Assembly: GCA_023376005.1 (NCBI GenBank) | Contig: CM042138.1 | Location: 93,443,546 to 93,507,545, forward strand | Length of the DNA: 64,000 nt | Direction: 5' to 3' | From: Doryteuthis pealeii | Taxonomy: Eukaryota; Mollusca; Cephalopoda; Myopsida; Loliginidae | In this document: piece by piece, positions 43,375 to 54,211 of the stretch | Numbering within the stretch: the first letter of the stretch is position 1 | Layout of the letters: each line of letters begins with the position of its first letter | Translations under genes and position numbers: made by a program | Notes under the pieces: generated by a model | What the model was told of the DNA's origin: nothing | Database searches by the model: none | What the model saw: the letters and a program-made list of their open reading frames with translations, nothing else

Positions 43375-43955
43375 ATCAGTCAGGACACATTAACGGCTTA
43401 ACAAAGAGAGAAGGATGCAGGAGGGGGGCTATTGCATATTTTTCTTGGGGTGGTTGGGGCGTGGCTTGGACAAATTGACTAATTGACTATTAAACTGGTT
43501 TCATCAGCTTTTTTTTTTTAAATAAAAACAAAACAACAAAATGGAATATCTTTATTAATGCGTCTAAATTAGAAACTGCCATGTGAATTTCTGACCGATG
43601 AGAAATGCTTCTGATTTCCTGTGGAAATGAAAACAAAAGAAAATAGAATTCAGTACTTTCATCTCTATAGGTAACCTGTTTATATATATATATATTTTTA
43701 AATCACATGATGAAATCTTTCTTTATGAAAAAAAAGATCAACCTGAAAGGCCTGAATATTAATGAGTGTCTCTTATAAATACGCTGAGGACCGCCTGTCA
43801 CTTGCATATTAAACAAATCTCCCGTATAGTTCAAAAATCGTTGATAGCCAACTAGACACACATTTTGGAGATTTTACGATGGACGAACATAACTAAATCC
43901 TAAAAACAATAAAAAGTAGAAAAAAACCGCTGAATAATTGCATAGAAAGAAAATG
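43375..43955. other. Unassigned sequence
   Basis: No repeat match or gene seen. Confidence 0.4.
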
Positions 43956-43959
43956 CTAG

Positions 43960-44095
43960 ACGTGAGCCACACAAGAATGCTACGCGTGATCTTAAACAAA
44001 TTCTGGAAATAACACTCTACAATAAAGCAGCTGTACGGTCACTTGCCTCCTATCAAATAAACATCCGAGTGAAACGAACACGACATGTCAAGGAA
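43960..44095 (+). pseudogene. RTE-like LINE fragment
   Basis: CACACAAGAATGCTACGCGT, CAGCTGTACGGTCACTTGCC and CGAGTGAAACGAACACGACA follow the order TRMLR, QLYGHL, RRTRH of the copy at 31495-32165, with frameshifts. Confidence 0.7.
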
Positions 44096-44304
44096 AAAAT
44101 CAAAACAGGTTTCACAGAAATCGATAGAAAACCACTTAGATCCTGACAATTCGTCGAATCGTTGAAGGTATTCAAGCAAAGAAACCTTATCGCTACACAT
44201 TTTTGGTACATTTCTCCAAGACATTTCCCAAGGCATTTCACTCCAGACACAGAGGAAATATAGAACAAATACTACTATTATATGATCTCCCCAAAGAGAC
44301 TGTT

Positions 44305-44975
44305 ACCACTCCACCATGATTGTAAAGTAATTCCCTATTTTTAAAATCTTATAATCTATTTCTGAATCATTATTCTTACAAACGATGAATATAAAAAGAA
44401 CACACATATTATGGAATTTTATTTAAAATTCTACATGGGCACCAGCATTCGTCTACAGCCTCTCACCTCGCTCGGGAATCGCATCAACTGATCTTCTCTG
44501 GAACTCTTATGGAAGGGCAGAAATAAATTCTCGTATTCGTCTTTGAAGTTTTTCCAAAGTTGTTGGTTTCATAGAGTAAAGTTTCTCCTTTAACCAACCT
44601 CCCCAAAAAATGTTGCAGGGTGATTGTAAAGTAACTCCGATTTTAAAAATCTTATAATTTATTTTTGAATCATTATTTCTTTTTTTTTTTTTTTTTTTTG
44701 CAAAAATGAATTTGAGAACACACATAACACAGAGTTCTATTTAAAATTCTATATGGGCACTCAAGCCTCTCACTTGGAAAATGGTGATTCAGCTATTCAC
44801 GAACAATAGCAAAATATGGAGGAGCACCATCTTGCATAAAGATCAAGTTTTTAATATCATCCCAAGTATTGACAACTGGCCAGATTTCATCTTGCAGTAT
44901 GGTGAGATACCTTTTGGCATTTATGGTATTACAAGGATGAAAGGACCCACAGAATATTCAAAATATTAACCACCC
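44305..44975 (-). pseudogene. IS630/Tc1-like transposase relic with nested terminus
   Basis: On the minus strand the right part reads NAKRYLTILQDEIWP, then FMQDGAPPYFAIV (44850-44800), which carries a catalytic Asp motif of DDE transposases of the IS630-Tc1-mariner group. The C-terminal part reads FWGGWLKEKLYSMKPTTLEK and RRIREFISALP at 44620-44510. Between the two, a copy of the element's own 3' terminus (44625-44765) replaces the second half of the catalytic domain. A matching terminus (GATTGTAAAGTAATTCC, ATTCTACATGGGCACC) closes the element at 44309-44450. Confidence 0.7.
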
Positions 44976-45089
44976 TGTATAACGATGCTCTACATGAAAT
45001 CAATGGTCTGTTAGTCTGATAGTAACACAGATTACTGTGCTATTGTTGCATGAGTCCTACGAGGAGATACATTAGCACCATTTTATTTA

Positions 45090-45345
45090 CTAGCGGGACA
45101 TGTGGATATACCACAGTATGATAATTTAATTATTACAACGTTTGATATGTTTACTGAGAGCTACTAAATACTTCAATATGTAAAAAGTATGATAATCTTG
45201 ATTTAACTCTCTCACTCTCTGTTTTTTTTTTCTTACTTTCTTTCCTTCTTTTCATCTTTTCACTATGTTCGATTGAAATAGATTAGCGTTATCGCTTTCG
45301 TGCACTCACCCCTCTTTCTATCTTTCCCCTATTCTCTTTCTGCCT
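45090..45345 (-). mobile_element. Helitron family A, 3' half
   Basis: On the minus strand it ends CCCGCTAG at 45090 (before T) with the hairpin region intact. It runs through the pyrimidine tract (no long (CT)n here) and TAGCGTTATCGC, then is lost at about 45345. Confidence 0.65.
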
Positions 45346-45544
45346 CCTCCAAAATCGGTTCGCATCTGCTAACTAAACTAAAACCTATTCTCACGCGTCC
45401 AATCCCGCGCTTTCTACCAGAAGGTGAAGTTGGGATCATCGTTATGCCAATCAAACGGGTATGGAAAATTCTCCACCTCTGCTTTTAATTCAAACGAACT
45501 TTATTTATAATTCGAACTACAGGCACGCTCATAAATTATGACTG

Positions 45545-46112
45545 CTCATGAATTATGTAACACAAGATGGAGACATCTCTACACTGGATGATAAGCCTCT
45601 AAAATTAGTAGACCAGTTCAATATACGCATAGGAAAGGCATGGACTGTTGAAGATAGATTATCAATTATATGTATTCTCATAAGATAAGTTTAGAATTCT
45701 TCCAAGCTGTGACCCTGTAAATGCTACTGTATGGCTACACCACCTGAACTCTAACGAAACGCTTAGATGGGAACTACACAAGGATGTAGCGAACTGTCTT
45801 GAACAAATCCTGAAAGCATCACTCCATAAAACACGGCCACTTACCTCCTATCATATAAACCCTCTAAGTAAGACATGCTGGACGCTGCTGGAGAAGCAAG
45901 ACGAACGTTTCTTGTAGACATCTAGACATGGACACATCAGTGTGGAGCAACCTGCAAAAAACGTACACCAGTCAGCTCTGCGTATTTTCTGGATACCGTG
46001 TAGAAGACTTGCAACGAGCGATGACCAATAGGATCGGTTGTCGAGTGGGTGTCATAGGTATCCGTGTAGTCAGCATGACCTGATGAGGATGATAAGAAAC
46101 AAGGTATGGAAA
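45545..46112 (+). pseudogene. RTE-like LINE, decayed 3' fragment
   Basis: Order conserved with 31495-32165: GATGGAGACATCTCTACACT, AAATTAGTAGACCAGTTC, CGCATAGGAAAGGCATGGAC, CTACTGTATGGCTACACCAC, ACTACACAAGGATG, a TTACCTCCTATCA block and GACATGCTGGACGCTGCTGG. Ends with GATGAGGATGATAAG. Many stops and indels. Confidence 0.75.
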
Positions 46113-46209
46113 CAGCTTCAACGGAACTTAACGTCAGCTCACCGATACCTTTTTCGTGACAATAACCATTACACGACAAGCACCTCCTCTCTAAGTTACT
46201 AACCCTCAT

Positions 46210-46285
46210 CGTGTGTAATAGTTAGCTAGCTAGTCTCACAGATCCATTGCTACTAAATAGCGAGTTCAATCCTTGTTGGATTCCC
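46210..46285 (+). repeat. tRNA-like SINE head, type S3-related
   Basis: TGTGTAATAGTTAGCTAGCT and a B box variant GTTCAATCC. Confidence 0.5.
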
Positions 46286-46287
46286 CT

Positions 46288-46885
46288 GTCGGTGAGGGCT
46301 GTAGAATACGCTGAGGGCTTTAGAATACGCTAACTGTACCTCTACAGAAAGTAAGGCCCCAATGACCAGGGATGGCGACCCGTAATGCTTAAGGACTAAG
46401 AAGTCCATGAATGCAACATTCGACCTTGGTCCTTTTGTCGACTTGATGGAAGTGCTACCACCTCTGATCAATCGGCTGGACATGTTAAACCCTAGAACAT
46501 AAGATATTCCAACCGTATTGCTCTTATGTCAAACCCCGATCCTTTTATCATATGTGCTAGAAGGCGATGACTGAGGGTCTTAGTGTCCTGGGTATGACGT
46601 TAAACTGTATCTAGTGATGAGGTTCTATTTCCTTTGGGGAGTGTAGATTATCCCTTCATTGCTATTACTCTCAGGTCCACTCTGACCTGGAGTGGTAGTA
46701 CCTGTTAGAAACCCATCTATGGGTTAGATAGATTAAAAATGAATTTTAAAATGAGTTTACAAAACCGAGTTTTAGAGAATTTGGAAAACCCAACAAGAAT
46801 AAATAATCAAAAAAAATCTTCTGCATAAAATAAATCCAGGGTTTACATGCCGTAAAATCCAACCAACCAACCAACCAACCAAAAG
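46288..46885 (-). repeat. Dispersed repeat family E, near-complete copy
   Basis: Minus strand. 3' side TACGCTAACTGTACCTCTAC at 46327, AGTGGTAGTACCTGTTAG at 46690, and 5' GGTTGGTTGG-type start at 46860-46880 (in reverse). Confidence 0.7.
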
Positions 46886-47002
46886 TATGGGGAAATACAC
46901 AAGTACTCCTTCTTTCTGACTAGTAAATGTAATCCGTGTTTGATTTTAATGACAATTGTACCCTTTGAAGGTTTAACAATTGGTGTAAATTCGTTATCCA
47001 GT

Positions 47003-47005
<3 letters not shown>

Positions 47006-47054
<49 letters not shown>
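47006..47054. repeat. (TA)n microsatellite at a Helitron B 3' end
   Basis: TA array ending directly at the CTAG of the Helitron B copy. Confidence 0.9.
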
Positions 47055-47055
<1 letters not shown>

Positions 47056-47802
47056 TAGAAGGAGCTATGCTTCATCGTCTGCATAGGAGGTCAAAAAAGG
47101 CCCTGGTGTATTGATATTTTTACTTTCGAGATTTACAAATGCTGGACATCTTTAAGTAGAATTCCAATGCTATTTCTATGTATATTTTAATTTCTATATA
47201 TCTTCTAATATAAATAAAATCTTCATAATGTTTGCACCAAAAGCAAGAACCGGTGATATTTAATGCGTATATATATATATTCTTTGTTAATTGTTTTATT
47301 TTGGTAGTTTCATCCGGACATACATTCATACATTCTTTTCCTTTTAGAAGTCCGTTACAGATGATGATCCCGTCACTCCATATCTTCAACATTTGTGACC
47401 CTCAGGTGGCTAGGTAGTCCAATTTTGTACTTGCAGATGCGATTACACATATTGCAAGGGAAATTCCCCTCTGCATCTGGTAGTTCATGACGACGAAGAC
47501 GTCAGCGCTCTGTAGACTTGTTAATCTCGATATTGAGCCGCTCAGCTCCTGTGCGGCAGGCGTCTCGCCAACCCTGTCTGTTGGATGCCAGATCTTCAAC
47601 GCTTGAAGGTGTGATGATGCATTTCTTCTGCGTTGTCTAAGTATGGTTTTTGGGGGCCTCCTGTCCTCCACGTGCTATCTGTGGGTTCACCGTAAAATAT
47701 TTTACGGGGGGGTCTGTCGGAAGGCATGCGGATGATGTGACTCAACCATCGACATTCATACATACATACGTACGCACCAACTGCCTTTTATATATTTATA
47801 GA
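47055..47802 (-). mobile_element. Helitron family B interrupted by a LINE
   Basis: On the minus strand it starts TCTATAAATATATAAAAGGC at 47802 and ends AGCTCCTTCTAG at 47055. The interior order is that of other B copies. A 418 bp LINE fragment with its own 12 bp duplication splits it. Confidence 0.65.
47334..47751 (-). pseudogene. LINE 3' fragment with C2H2 finger, 12 bp duplication
   Basis: Flanked by exact ACATTCATACAT at 47322-47333 and 47752-47763. On the minus strand the frames read RWLSHIIRMPSDRPPRKI near the 5' end and, after frameshifts, EGNFPCNMCNRICKYKIGLP followed by SHLRV. The latter is a C2H2-type finger (Cys-x2-Cys ... His) found at the C-terminus of some LINE endonuclease-reverse transcriptases. 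5'-truncated, no catalytic motif left. Confidence 0.75.
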
Positions 47803-48053
47803 TAAAAAAGGATGAAGCCTTTGTGATACAATGAAATTACAGCGACCAAGATAAGAACGTTTGAAACCTTATATCTACTTTGTCTGGAAAATATTTAAGA
47901 AATTTGTCTGGCAGCTAAAGCTGCCTTGTTCAACACCGATAAAGAATTTTGTTTACATTAAAATTTTAAAAATTTTTAAGACTGTAATTGCAAACGTCAA
48001 ATACTGGACAATCACAAACCGTTGGCTGAGAAGTTTATATAAATGGGAAATAT

Positions 48054-48120
48054 TTACAGTGGAGCCTCGGTTTTCGAACGACTCTGAAGTCGAACTATTC
48101 AGAGTTCGAACAAAAAATTG
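48054..48120 (+). mobile_element. pogo/mariner-type MITE end
   Basis: TA followed by CAGTGGAGCCTCGGTTTTCG and a CGAACTATTCAGAGTTCGAA stem. The second half has been replaced by family E sequence. Confidence 0.55.
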
Positions 48121-48215
48121 ATTTAGTGCGGAGTACTCCTTTATTGTCATTACCCTCATATCCACTGCCCTAGAGTGGTAGTACCGGTTAGGGTTCTATC
48201 TATAGATCAAATACA
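48121..48215 (-). repeat. Family E fragment
   Basis: AGTACTCCTTTATTGTCATTA, CTAGAGTGGTAGTACCGGTT and TCTATCTATAG are family E blocks in reverse. Confidence 0.55.
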
Positions 48216-48419
48216 TCCGTTTGAAAATTGTTAGTATTAGATAGGAATACATGAAACTGTACAAATATTAATAGTTATGATCATAATAAAATTTACAAAT
48301 AAGTCATGTTATCTCTGGAACCCGAGTTCAATCCTGAGTGAAAGCAGTTAGAAAAATAATTAATTAACACAACTCTTACCCCAGCTATGGTTAGCGGAAT
48401 GAGAACAGGATACCCCGTG

Positions 48420-48680
48420 GACTAAATAAAGGGTTAGGTTCAAAGTTCCGTGATGGCTCCCGAATACGACAAGAAAGTTCCCGGGTTCGAAAAGAAGGTT
48501 CCCGAGTCCGAGAAGGTTCCTGAGTCCGAGAAGGTTCCCGAGTCCGACAAGAAATACCTGAAGAAGGCCGGAGGGCATATCGGCCGAAACGTTGTACAAG
48601 TAACAATGAAGATGGGGACAATAGTCCGAATAATGCAGATAATACTAATCTTCAAGCCTCATCTCAAACATTCAGAGAAA
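48420..48680 (+). mobile_element. Foldback family, single arm with 18 bp repeats
   Basis: The plus-strand arm has three TTCCYGAGTCCGAGAAGG units (18 bp), the hairpin motif at 48557-48592, and a terminus longer than in the foldbacks, ending CTCAAACATTCAGAGAAAT. That terminus equals the reverse of the left edge of 28221-28561, so this copy shows the full 3' end. Confidence 0.65.
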
Positions 48681-48825
48681 TAAGTCAAATGTAAGTATTA
48701 AATAACCCATAATGTTTTGATATGCCATTAAAAAATAAATCAGATGTGCAAAATAAAGTCAATATAACTGAGTACCTTGTTACATAATGTGTAGATTAGT
48801 ATTTCAATTTCAAGATACAATGGAA

Positions 48826-48930
48826 CCTCGGTTTTCGAGCGAATCCGAAGTCGAACAATTCGGAGTTCAAATAAAAAATTGAGTAAAAAAGCCCCCAGTT
48901 GTCGAACAAATTTTCGGACTTCGAAATTAT
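48826..48930 (+). mobile_element. pogo/mariner-type MITE end
   Basis: CAATGGAACCTCGGTTTTCG, a GAAGTCGAACAATTCGGA stem and TTGTCGAACAAATTTTCGGA. Same family as 48054-48120. Confidence 0.55.
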
Positions 48931-49750
48931 TATAATGGAGATTCGGTGTCTGTAACCGAAATTACGTCACCACCAACTTCACAATTTCCTTATTTGCGTT
49001 ACATTCTCAGTGGTTATTAACTAATTATTACTTAATCTTAATCAGCATCTTATTTATTAACAACTAGAAGCGGCTCCCCAGTGAAACCTGTGTAGAGGAT
49101 TAAAAACATGGTTTAATAATCATCTGTAGATCTATTACTACTGAGTAGCGAGTTCGATCCTCACTGGATCACCTATAAAAATCATAAAACGCCGAAAATA
49201 GCCGAGTAGAATTTTAACGTTATTTTATAATGTTACTTAATTTTTAAATGTATTTGATAATATAAATCAAATCTTCATTATCTTTGCTCAAAAACCAAGC
49301 CCTGGTGATATTTAATATGTATATATATTTACTTTGTCGATAATTGTTTTATTTTCTAAGTTTCCTCCGGACATACATCTTCACACAACTGCTCTTTATA
49401 TATGTATTGATAGATGTCTCTATTGAGGTCTAACTGAGAAAGATTTACCTCAAAACAGCCCATGTTATTAATTTGCTTAAAGTCCTGTTATGTGTGCTAT
49501 ATATCATAAAGAAATAAATGTTTACCTAGTATATTGTGTGAATAATTTGCATAGCAGTTTTAACAAAACCGTGTTTTACAAATAATTACTTGGTTTTATT
49601 GATTTCTAATATTATTGTTTTATTCTCAAATGAATTAAAAGTAATCCTATGTATAATTTTATATTGAAACCAATTAGAATAAAGTAAAAATAAGTATTTC
49701 TGTTATTAATAAAATTTCATTAGTCTTTCTAATTCAATATGATATTTAAT
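48926..49750 (+). mobile_element. Helitron C-type element with nested Helitron B
   Basis: 5' part TTATTATAATGGAGATTCGG and a GTAACCGAAATTACGTCAC block, interrupted by Helitron B (49064-49414). It then continues with the block shared with 32815-33178 and ends in TTAGTCTTTCTAATTCAATA. Confidence 0.55.
49064..49414 (-). mobile_element. Helitron family B, complete short copy
   Basis: 351 bp on the minus strand. Starts TCTATCAATACATATATAAA (after A) and ends GAGCCGCTTCTAG (before T). It carries a tRNA-like segment with a perfect B box, GTTCGATCC, at 49148-49158. Confidence 0.7.
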
Positions 49751-50208
49751 CTATTAATAATGGAGATTCGCTTCCGGTTTTTGTCTGTAACCAAACCTTC
49801 GTCACTGCTTATGTCACATTACTCAAAATCGTCATAACAGAATAAATACACTCAAAATTTGAACATGCAACATTAGACAGTCCTCATTGTTTTTTAAAAC
49901 AAGTTTTAATAAATACATGACTGGTATTATATATCTATATATAATTTGTTTGTTTTATTTTAATATATATTGAAAGTTTACATTTCAAATTGTTTTATTT
50001 TTTAATCCTTTAATGAATTTGATGATTTACGTACTTAGGGTACAAACTCGCTGGCATTGAATTTTTAACTCCCACCCCTCAGGCAATATGTTTCAAAAAT
50101 CTATTTTTACATCGCTTGGTGGGTGTTTTTTTTTTTTTTTTTTTTTTGGGTTTTTTTGCTAGTTATATTAAAACATATACTTGTGCTCGGAGGGCGCCTA
50201 TTTTTGCT
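49751..50208 (+). mobile_element. Helitron family C, diverged copy
   Basis: Starts near TATTAATAATGGAGATTCGC and ends GTGCTCGGAGGGCGCC then TATTTTTGCTAG (before T). The terminal hairpin is kept by compensatory-looking changes (GTGCTC/GGGCGC partly paired). Confidence 0.6.
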
Positions 50209-50214
50209 AGTAGT

Positions 50215-51075
50215 TTTAATATAGTTTCCCATCAAATGTTGACATGTGATGAGATGCAGTATATTCTTTCATTTCTACTCCTTGAAATCAATAACGCATA
50301 ACGCAATTCTCTTCAAAGTGTTTTGCCTTGCAACAATTTAGTGTCAATAATTATATATTTGTACTTGATAAACCCACACAATTTAACGACAATCACACAT
50401 TGTCTGACTGCAATGAAAACAACATTAAATAAACAACCAGTTAAAGAGAAAAGCAATTTTATTTTCAAAAGAAAATCTTTCTACCAATTATCAAGTCAGA
50501 AAAGATATAAAACACAAAATGCTTACAAGATGAGCGTCTCTTTTACCGTTGTAATCGGTTTCAAATTATTATTTTTAGTCTCGTTATCATCATTACATTA
50601 GCTTTTGATTCATTTTTTTACAGAACGATATATTTAAAGACAAACCCAATAACATTAGTAATAACAGTAGAGAAAAAGAGTTAAGGGTCTAACATGGTTT
50701 CAATCCAAATGATTTCATCAGGACCCTACTCTGTACTCAAGTAAGTCGTCAGGTTTTGTGTCTTTGTAAAATGTGGGCCTTGCACAAAGATATAAGATAT
50801 TTAATTTCGAAAGATTCTTTTTTCTCTTTATTCCCCCTTTTCGTTTAATTTTCTACAACAAACGATTCATATCAGTTTTTCGTTAATTTTTCGGCGAATA
50901 ATTACAACAGTAAAATCGATTAAGATTCAATAATTAGAAAAAGATAAAATCTATAATACAACCGATAAAATATCGTTGATAACCTTTATCGGCTCTGAAC
51001 AGAAAATAATATCAATGAATAAAAAAGTTCGATATCATTCGTTTAATTAGTTATTTTCATTTTTGATTATGAATT
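50215..51075. other. Unassigned sequence
   Basis: No repeat match except 50767-50818, which reappears in reverse inside the mariner at 51452-51503. Confidence 0.4.
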
Positions 51076-51081
51076 TTCAAA

Positions 51082-51703
51082 CGAGGTATGTCAGAAAAGT
51101 TCGAGGACTGGAATTTCAAATCCTAACTACTAACAACAAGCGATCCCCTTCAAAGTAATCCCCCAGAGTCTATTGCACTTTCCCATCTTTCTCTGTCATG
51201 TTTGCATGCACTCGTGGAAGGATTCTTCTGGGATTCTCCGTATTTCTGTCGTCACTGCTTTTTTGTCGTGCACATCCTCAAAACGGGTTCCCTTGATGAT
51301 CCCCTTGAGCTTGGGAAAGAGGTAAAAACTACATGGAGCCAGGTCAGGTGAGTAGGGAGGTTGCTCCAGCACAGTGATGTTTTCTGGGCCAGGAACTCTC
51401 GGATACTCAGGGCAGTGTGGACAGGTGCGTTGTCATGGTGAAACCCCCACGAAGAATCTTTCGAAATTAAGTATCTTATATCTTTGTGCAAGGCCCACAT
51501 TTTAAAAGAGGCCTTCTAAGAAAGTAAAAATTTGTGTCCTACCACATCTCTCGCCTATTCTCGCCCACTGACGAAACAAACGCTGCAGTATCTCTTTGTA
51601 GACATACTGGTTGATCGTCTGGCCCTGTGACAAGAACTCACAGTTGAGGATGCTCCTCAAAACGAAGAATGCGATCAACCGGGAACTTTTCTGACATACC
51701 ACG
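51082..51703 (-). pseudogene. mariner element, deleted, with filler insertion
   Basis: Terminal inverted repeats CGWGGTATGTCAGAAAAGTTC at both ends (left 51082, right 51703). The minus-strand frames keep NCEFLSQGQTINQYVYKEIL and WGFHHDNAPVHTALSIREFL, the latter with the Asp of the mariner HHDNAP motif, then a PTHLTWLHVVF-type degenerate stretch where the third Asp should lie. The N-terminal half of the transposase is absent. About 80 extra bases sit between the two blocks, of which about 51 copy 50767-50818 in reverse. Not functional. Confidence 0.8.
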
Positions 51704-51704
51704 T

Positions 51705-52280
51705 AATTGATATATGAATCCATTTCGTAAATTAAAAAACAATCAATGATTATGAACTCACAAACCGAAATCATTAAACCACTACGTGGCTGTTGTGTCG
51801 TGCGTACGACACTTAGGTCAAGAAAAGACATGTCTTCTTTCTTACCTGCTACTTACTGTAAACTAGTACTACATGTTACACGGTCAGGTTGTCGGTGACT
51901 AAACTGACACCCCCATCAAGAACGCCTCGCCTGGTCTCGTGATGTGCGTGTGTGGACACCCAGCATCACAAAACAAGAGCTGTCAAAGGGCGGATGAGCT
52001 CCAGGACCATCCACACCGATATTGGGGTACCGACAACTCGCATGAATCCCTAATACAACCTAGCGTTAGGGTACAAGCGCTGGGAGGCTTGCTTCCCGTG
52101 AAGTGACAATACTACCTTGCAGCAGCTCGGCAGTCCTGTCGTCTCAGACTATCCCCAGCCACTGGACCAACTGCCGGACTGCCAACACAGTGGACTGAGG
52201 TATGTGCACCTTCTTTCCACTTATATCTCAAACACAAGTTTCACTCCACGGAGTGAGGTCATCTTGACGGAATGACACAA
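51705..52280. other. Unassigned sequence with higher GC
   Basis: From about 51880 to 52280 GC content is clearly higher than in the flanks (blocks such as CACCCCCATCAAGAACGCC and TACAAGCGCTGGGAGGC). No frame or repeat partner in the window. Confidence 0.4.
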
Positions 52281-52284
52281 AACA

Positions 52285-52625
52285 ACATCAAATGGCGAGG
52301 TTCCAATTTTGGAACAATGAGGATCTTCGAGTATCCATTGATTGTTATTACGCTCAGGTCGATTCTGACGCAGAATGGTAATACATGTCAGGGTCCCATC
52401 AATGGGAACTTGAAGCCAGTGAGCATGTGTGTCATATCAAAATGACTCGATTCGGCATTGACTAACTCAGAACGGATTGATATTCAAACCAACCAACCCG
52501 ATAAGGGGTACACTACTCCCCAGACCTGCAGAATAGGAACCTCTCTATTAGATACAGTTTAACATCATACCAAGGATACAAAGATCCTCAGTCACCGCCT
52601 TTTAGTACATATATGATAATAAATA
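52285..52625. repeat. Family E fragments in both orientations
   Basis: Minus-strand pieces at 52285-52500 (GATTCTGACGCAGAATGG, GTCAGGGTCCCATCAATGGG) and plus-strand pieces at 52500-52620 (GATAAGGGGTACACTACTCC). Confidence 0.55.
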
Positions 52626-52627
52626 AT

Positions 52628-52745
52628 GGAAACGCGTGGTGTAATGGTTAAAGTCATGGGAAATGGACTCGTCGCCCCGAGTTCAAATCCTGGATATTTG
52701 CATTTCCCTTAGCGCTATACCTGGGAGGCTATGGATAAATAGTTG
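52628..52745 (+). repeat. tRNA-derived SINE, type S2, truncated
   Basis: Head GCGTGGTGTAATGGTTAAAG and a perfect B box (GTTCAAATC), nearly identical to 41222-41290. The body is shortened after ATTTCCCTTAGCGCTAT. Confidence 0.8.
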
Positions 52746-52920
52746 GGCCTGGAACTTCAGGACTTCCACCAAGAACATTCTTGTTATATTATAATAAATG
52801 GCTGGGATTTGCCATAAGAGCAATACGGTAAGGACAATATACAACATATTTTAACTCAAATAATTTTGATTGTTACATTTTTAAGGGTAAAAAAAAAATA
52901 AATTAATGGAATATATCTTA

Positions 52921-53040
52921 TTAGCAGGGCAGTGGATATACCTCAGTGTTATAATCTAATTATTACAAGGTTTGATAAGAACTATTGCAAAATAGTTCAA
53001 TATGTAAAAAGTATATTAATCTTGATTTTAACTCTTTAAA
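52921..53040 (-). mobile_element. Helitron family A, 3' end
   Basis: On the minus strand it ends CACTGCCCTGCTAA: CTAG has become CTAA. Hairpin decayed; the rest of the 120 bp follows the family. Confidence 0.6.
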
Positions 53041-53324
53041 ATATTTACATTGATTTGCCGATATAAATCTGTGTGGAGACATTTAAAATATCTAGATTAA
53101 TTTGTTTTTAATACGACACAGAAAATATCAAAGTTGGGGCGGAAATTTGCTTACCGTTGGATCGCTAAAACATAGCGTAAATTGAGGTAGAAGGCCGGGT
53201 CAAAATTACCAAAATATATTTCATAATTCACAATTTCAATATTATTAATAAAACAAACATGTAACTTCTTTTTTTTCTTCCCCAATTCCATTCAGAAATG
53301 ATACATACTACCCTGAAACAAATC

Positions 53325-53465
53325 TTTTGATAAACAGTGTAATCGGAATATGTTACGTGATAAGAGATTGAATGTTCTAGTCAACAATTTACGAGTCAAT
53401 GACATTATTTTCTCCAAGCTTCGTTTTCATCACTGATGACCTTCTCGTGCCATACTGGGAATTGA

Positions 53466-53546
<81 letters not shown>

Positions 53547-53760
53547 TGCATTCAGATTCAATGCATCATTTATAACCTCGATTATTTCTGTGACAATGCT
53601 TTCTCCAGAGTAAAATATTATACCTCTCATGTACCAATAGATGCGTAGAAAAACTTTTTCATGTGCGAGGAGAGGTGTCTGGCTTTCTGGGTTATGATTG
53701 GGTTAACGTAGAGTGATAATTAATGCTTTACTTACATCTATATATACATATATAAAGATC
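53325..53760 (-). repeat. Long inverted duplicate, partner of 61196-61575
   Basis: About 400 bp whose reverse complement matches 61196-61575. It includes a minus-strand frame beginning MRGIIFYSGESIVTEIIEVI that is conserved in the partner. A (CT)n array (53469-53537) interrupts this copy where the partner has GAGAGAGAGTG. The block ends at the Helitron B 5' end at 53737. Confidence 0.75.
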
Positions 53761-54180
53761 GGTTGGTGTATATGCATATATGTCCGGATGAAACTACGAA
53801 AATCAAACACATAACGACAAAGTAAATACATATACATATTAAATATCACTGGTTTTTTGCTTTTTGTGCAAAAATGATGAAGATTTGATTTATATTCGAA
53901 GATATCTAAAAATTAAAATATGCATAGAAATAGCATTGAAATTCTACATTTGTGCAAAGATTATGAATATAAATAGCATTGAAATTCTACTTTTGTGAAA
54001 AATTACGAAGATTTGATTTATGTTCGAAGATATTTAAAAATTAAAATATACATATAGATGTGTAAAAAAAACTTCTGCAGATGCGCGGTGAAGTGTCCGA
54101 CTTTCTGGTTGCGATTGTTTAACATAGAGTAATAACTAACGCTTTAATTACACTCATTATAAATGCATTTAATGTTGAGC
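53737..54180 (+). mobile_element. Helitron family B, 5' part with internal duplication
   Basis: Starts TCTATATATACATATATAAA (after A). Contains two GAAGATTTGATTTAT blocks (53880 and 54008). It is followed by a second copy of the CTGCAGATGCGCGGTGAAG-type flank seen at 53640, so flank and element were duplicated together. Confidence 0.55.
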
Positions 54181-54211
54181 AGAAAAGTTCTCAGCACAAC
54201 CAAAAATAGAT

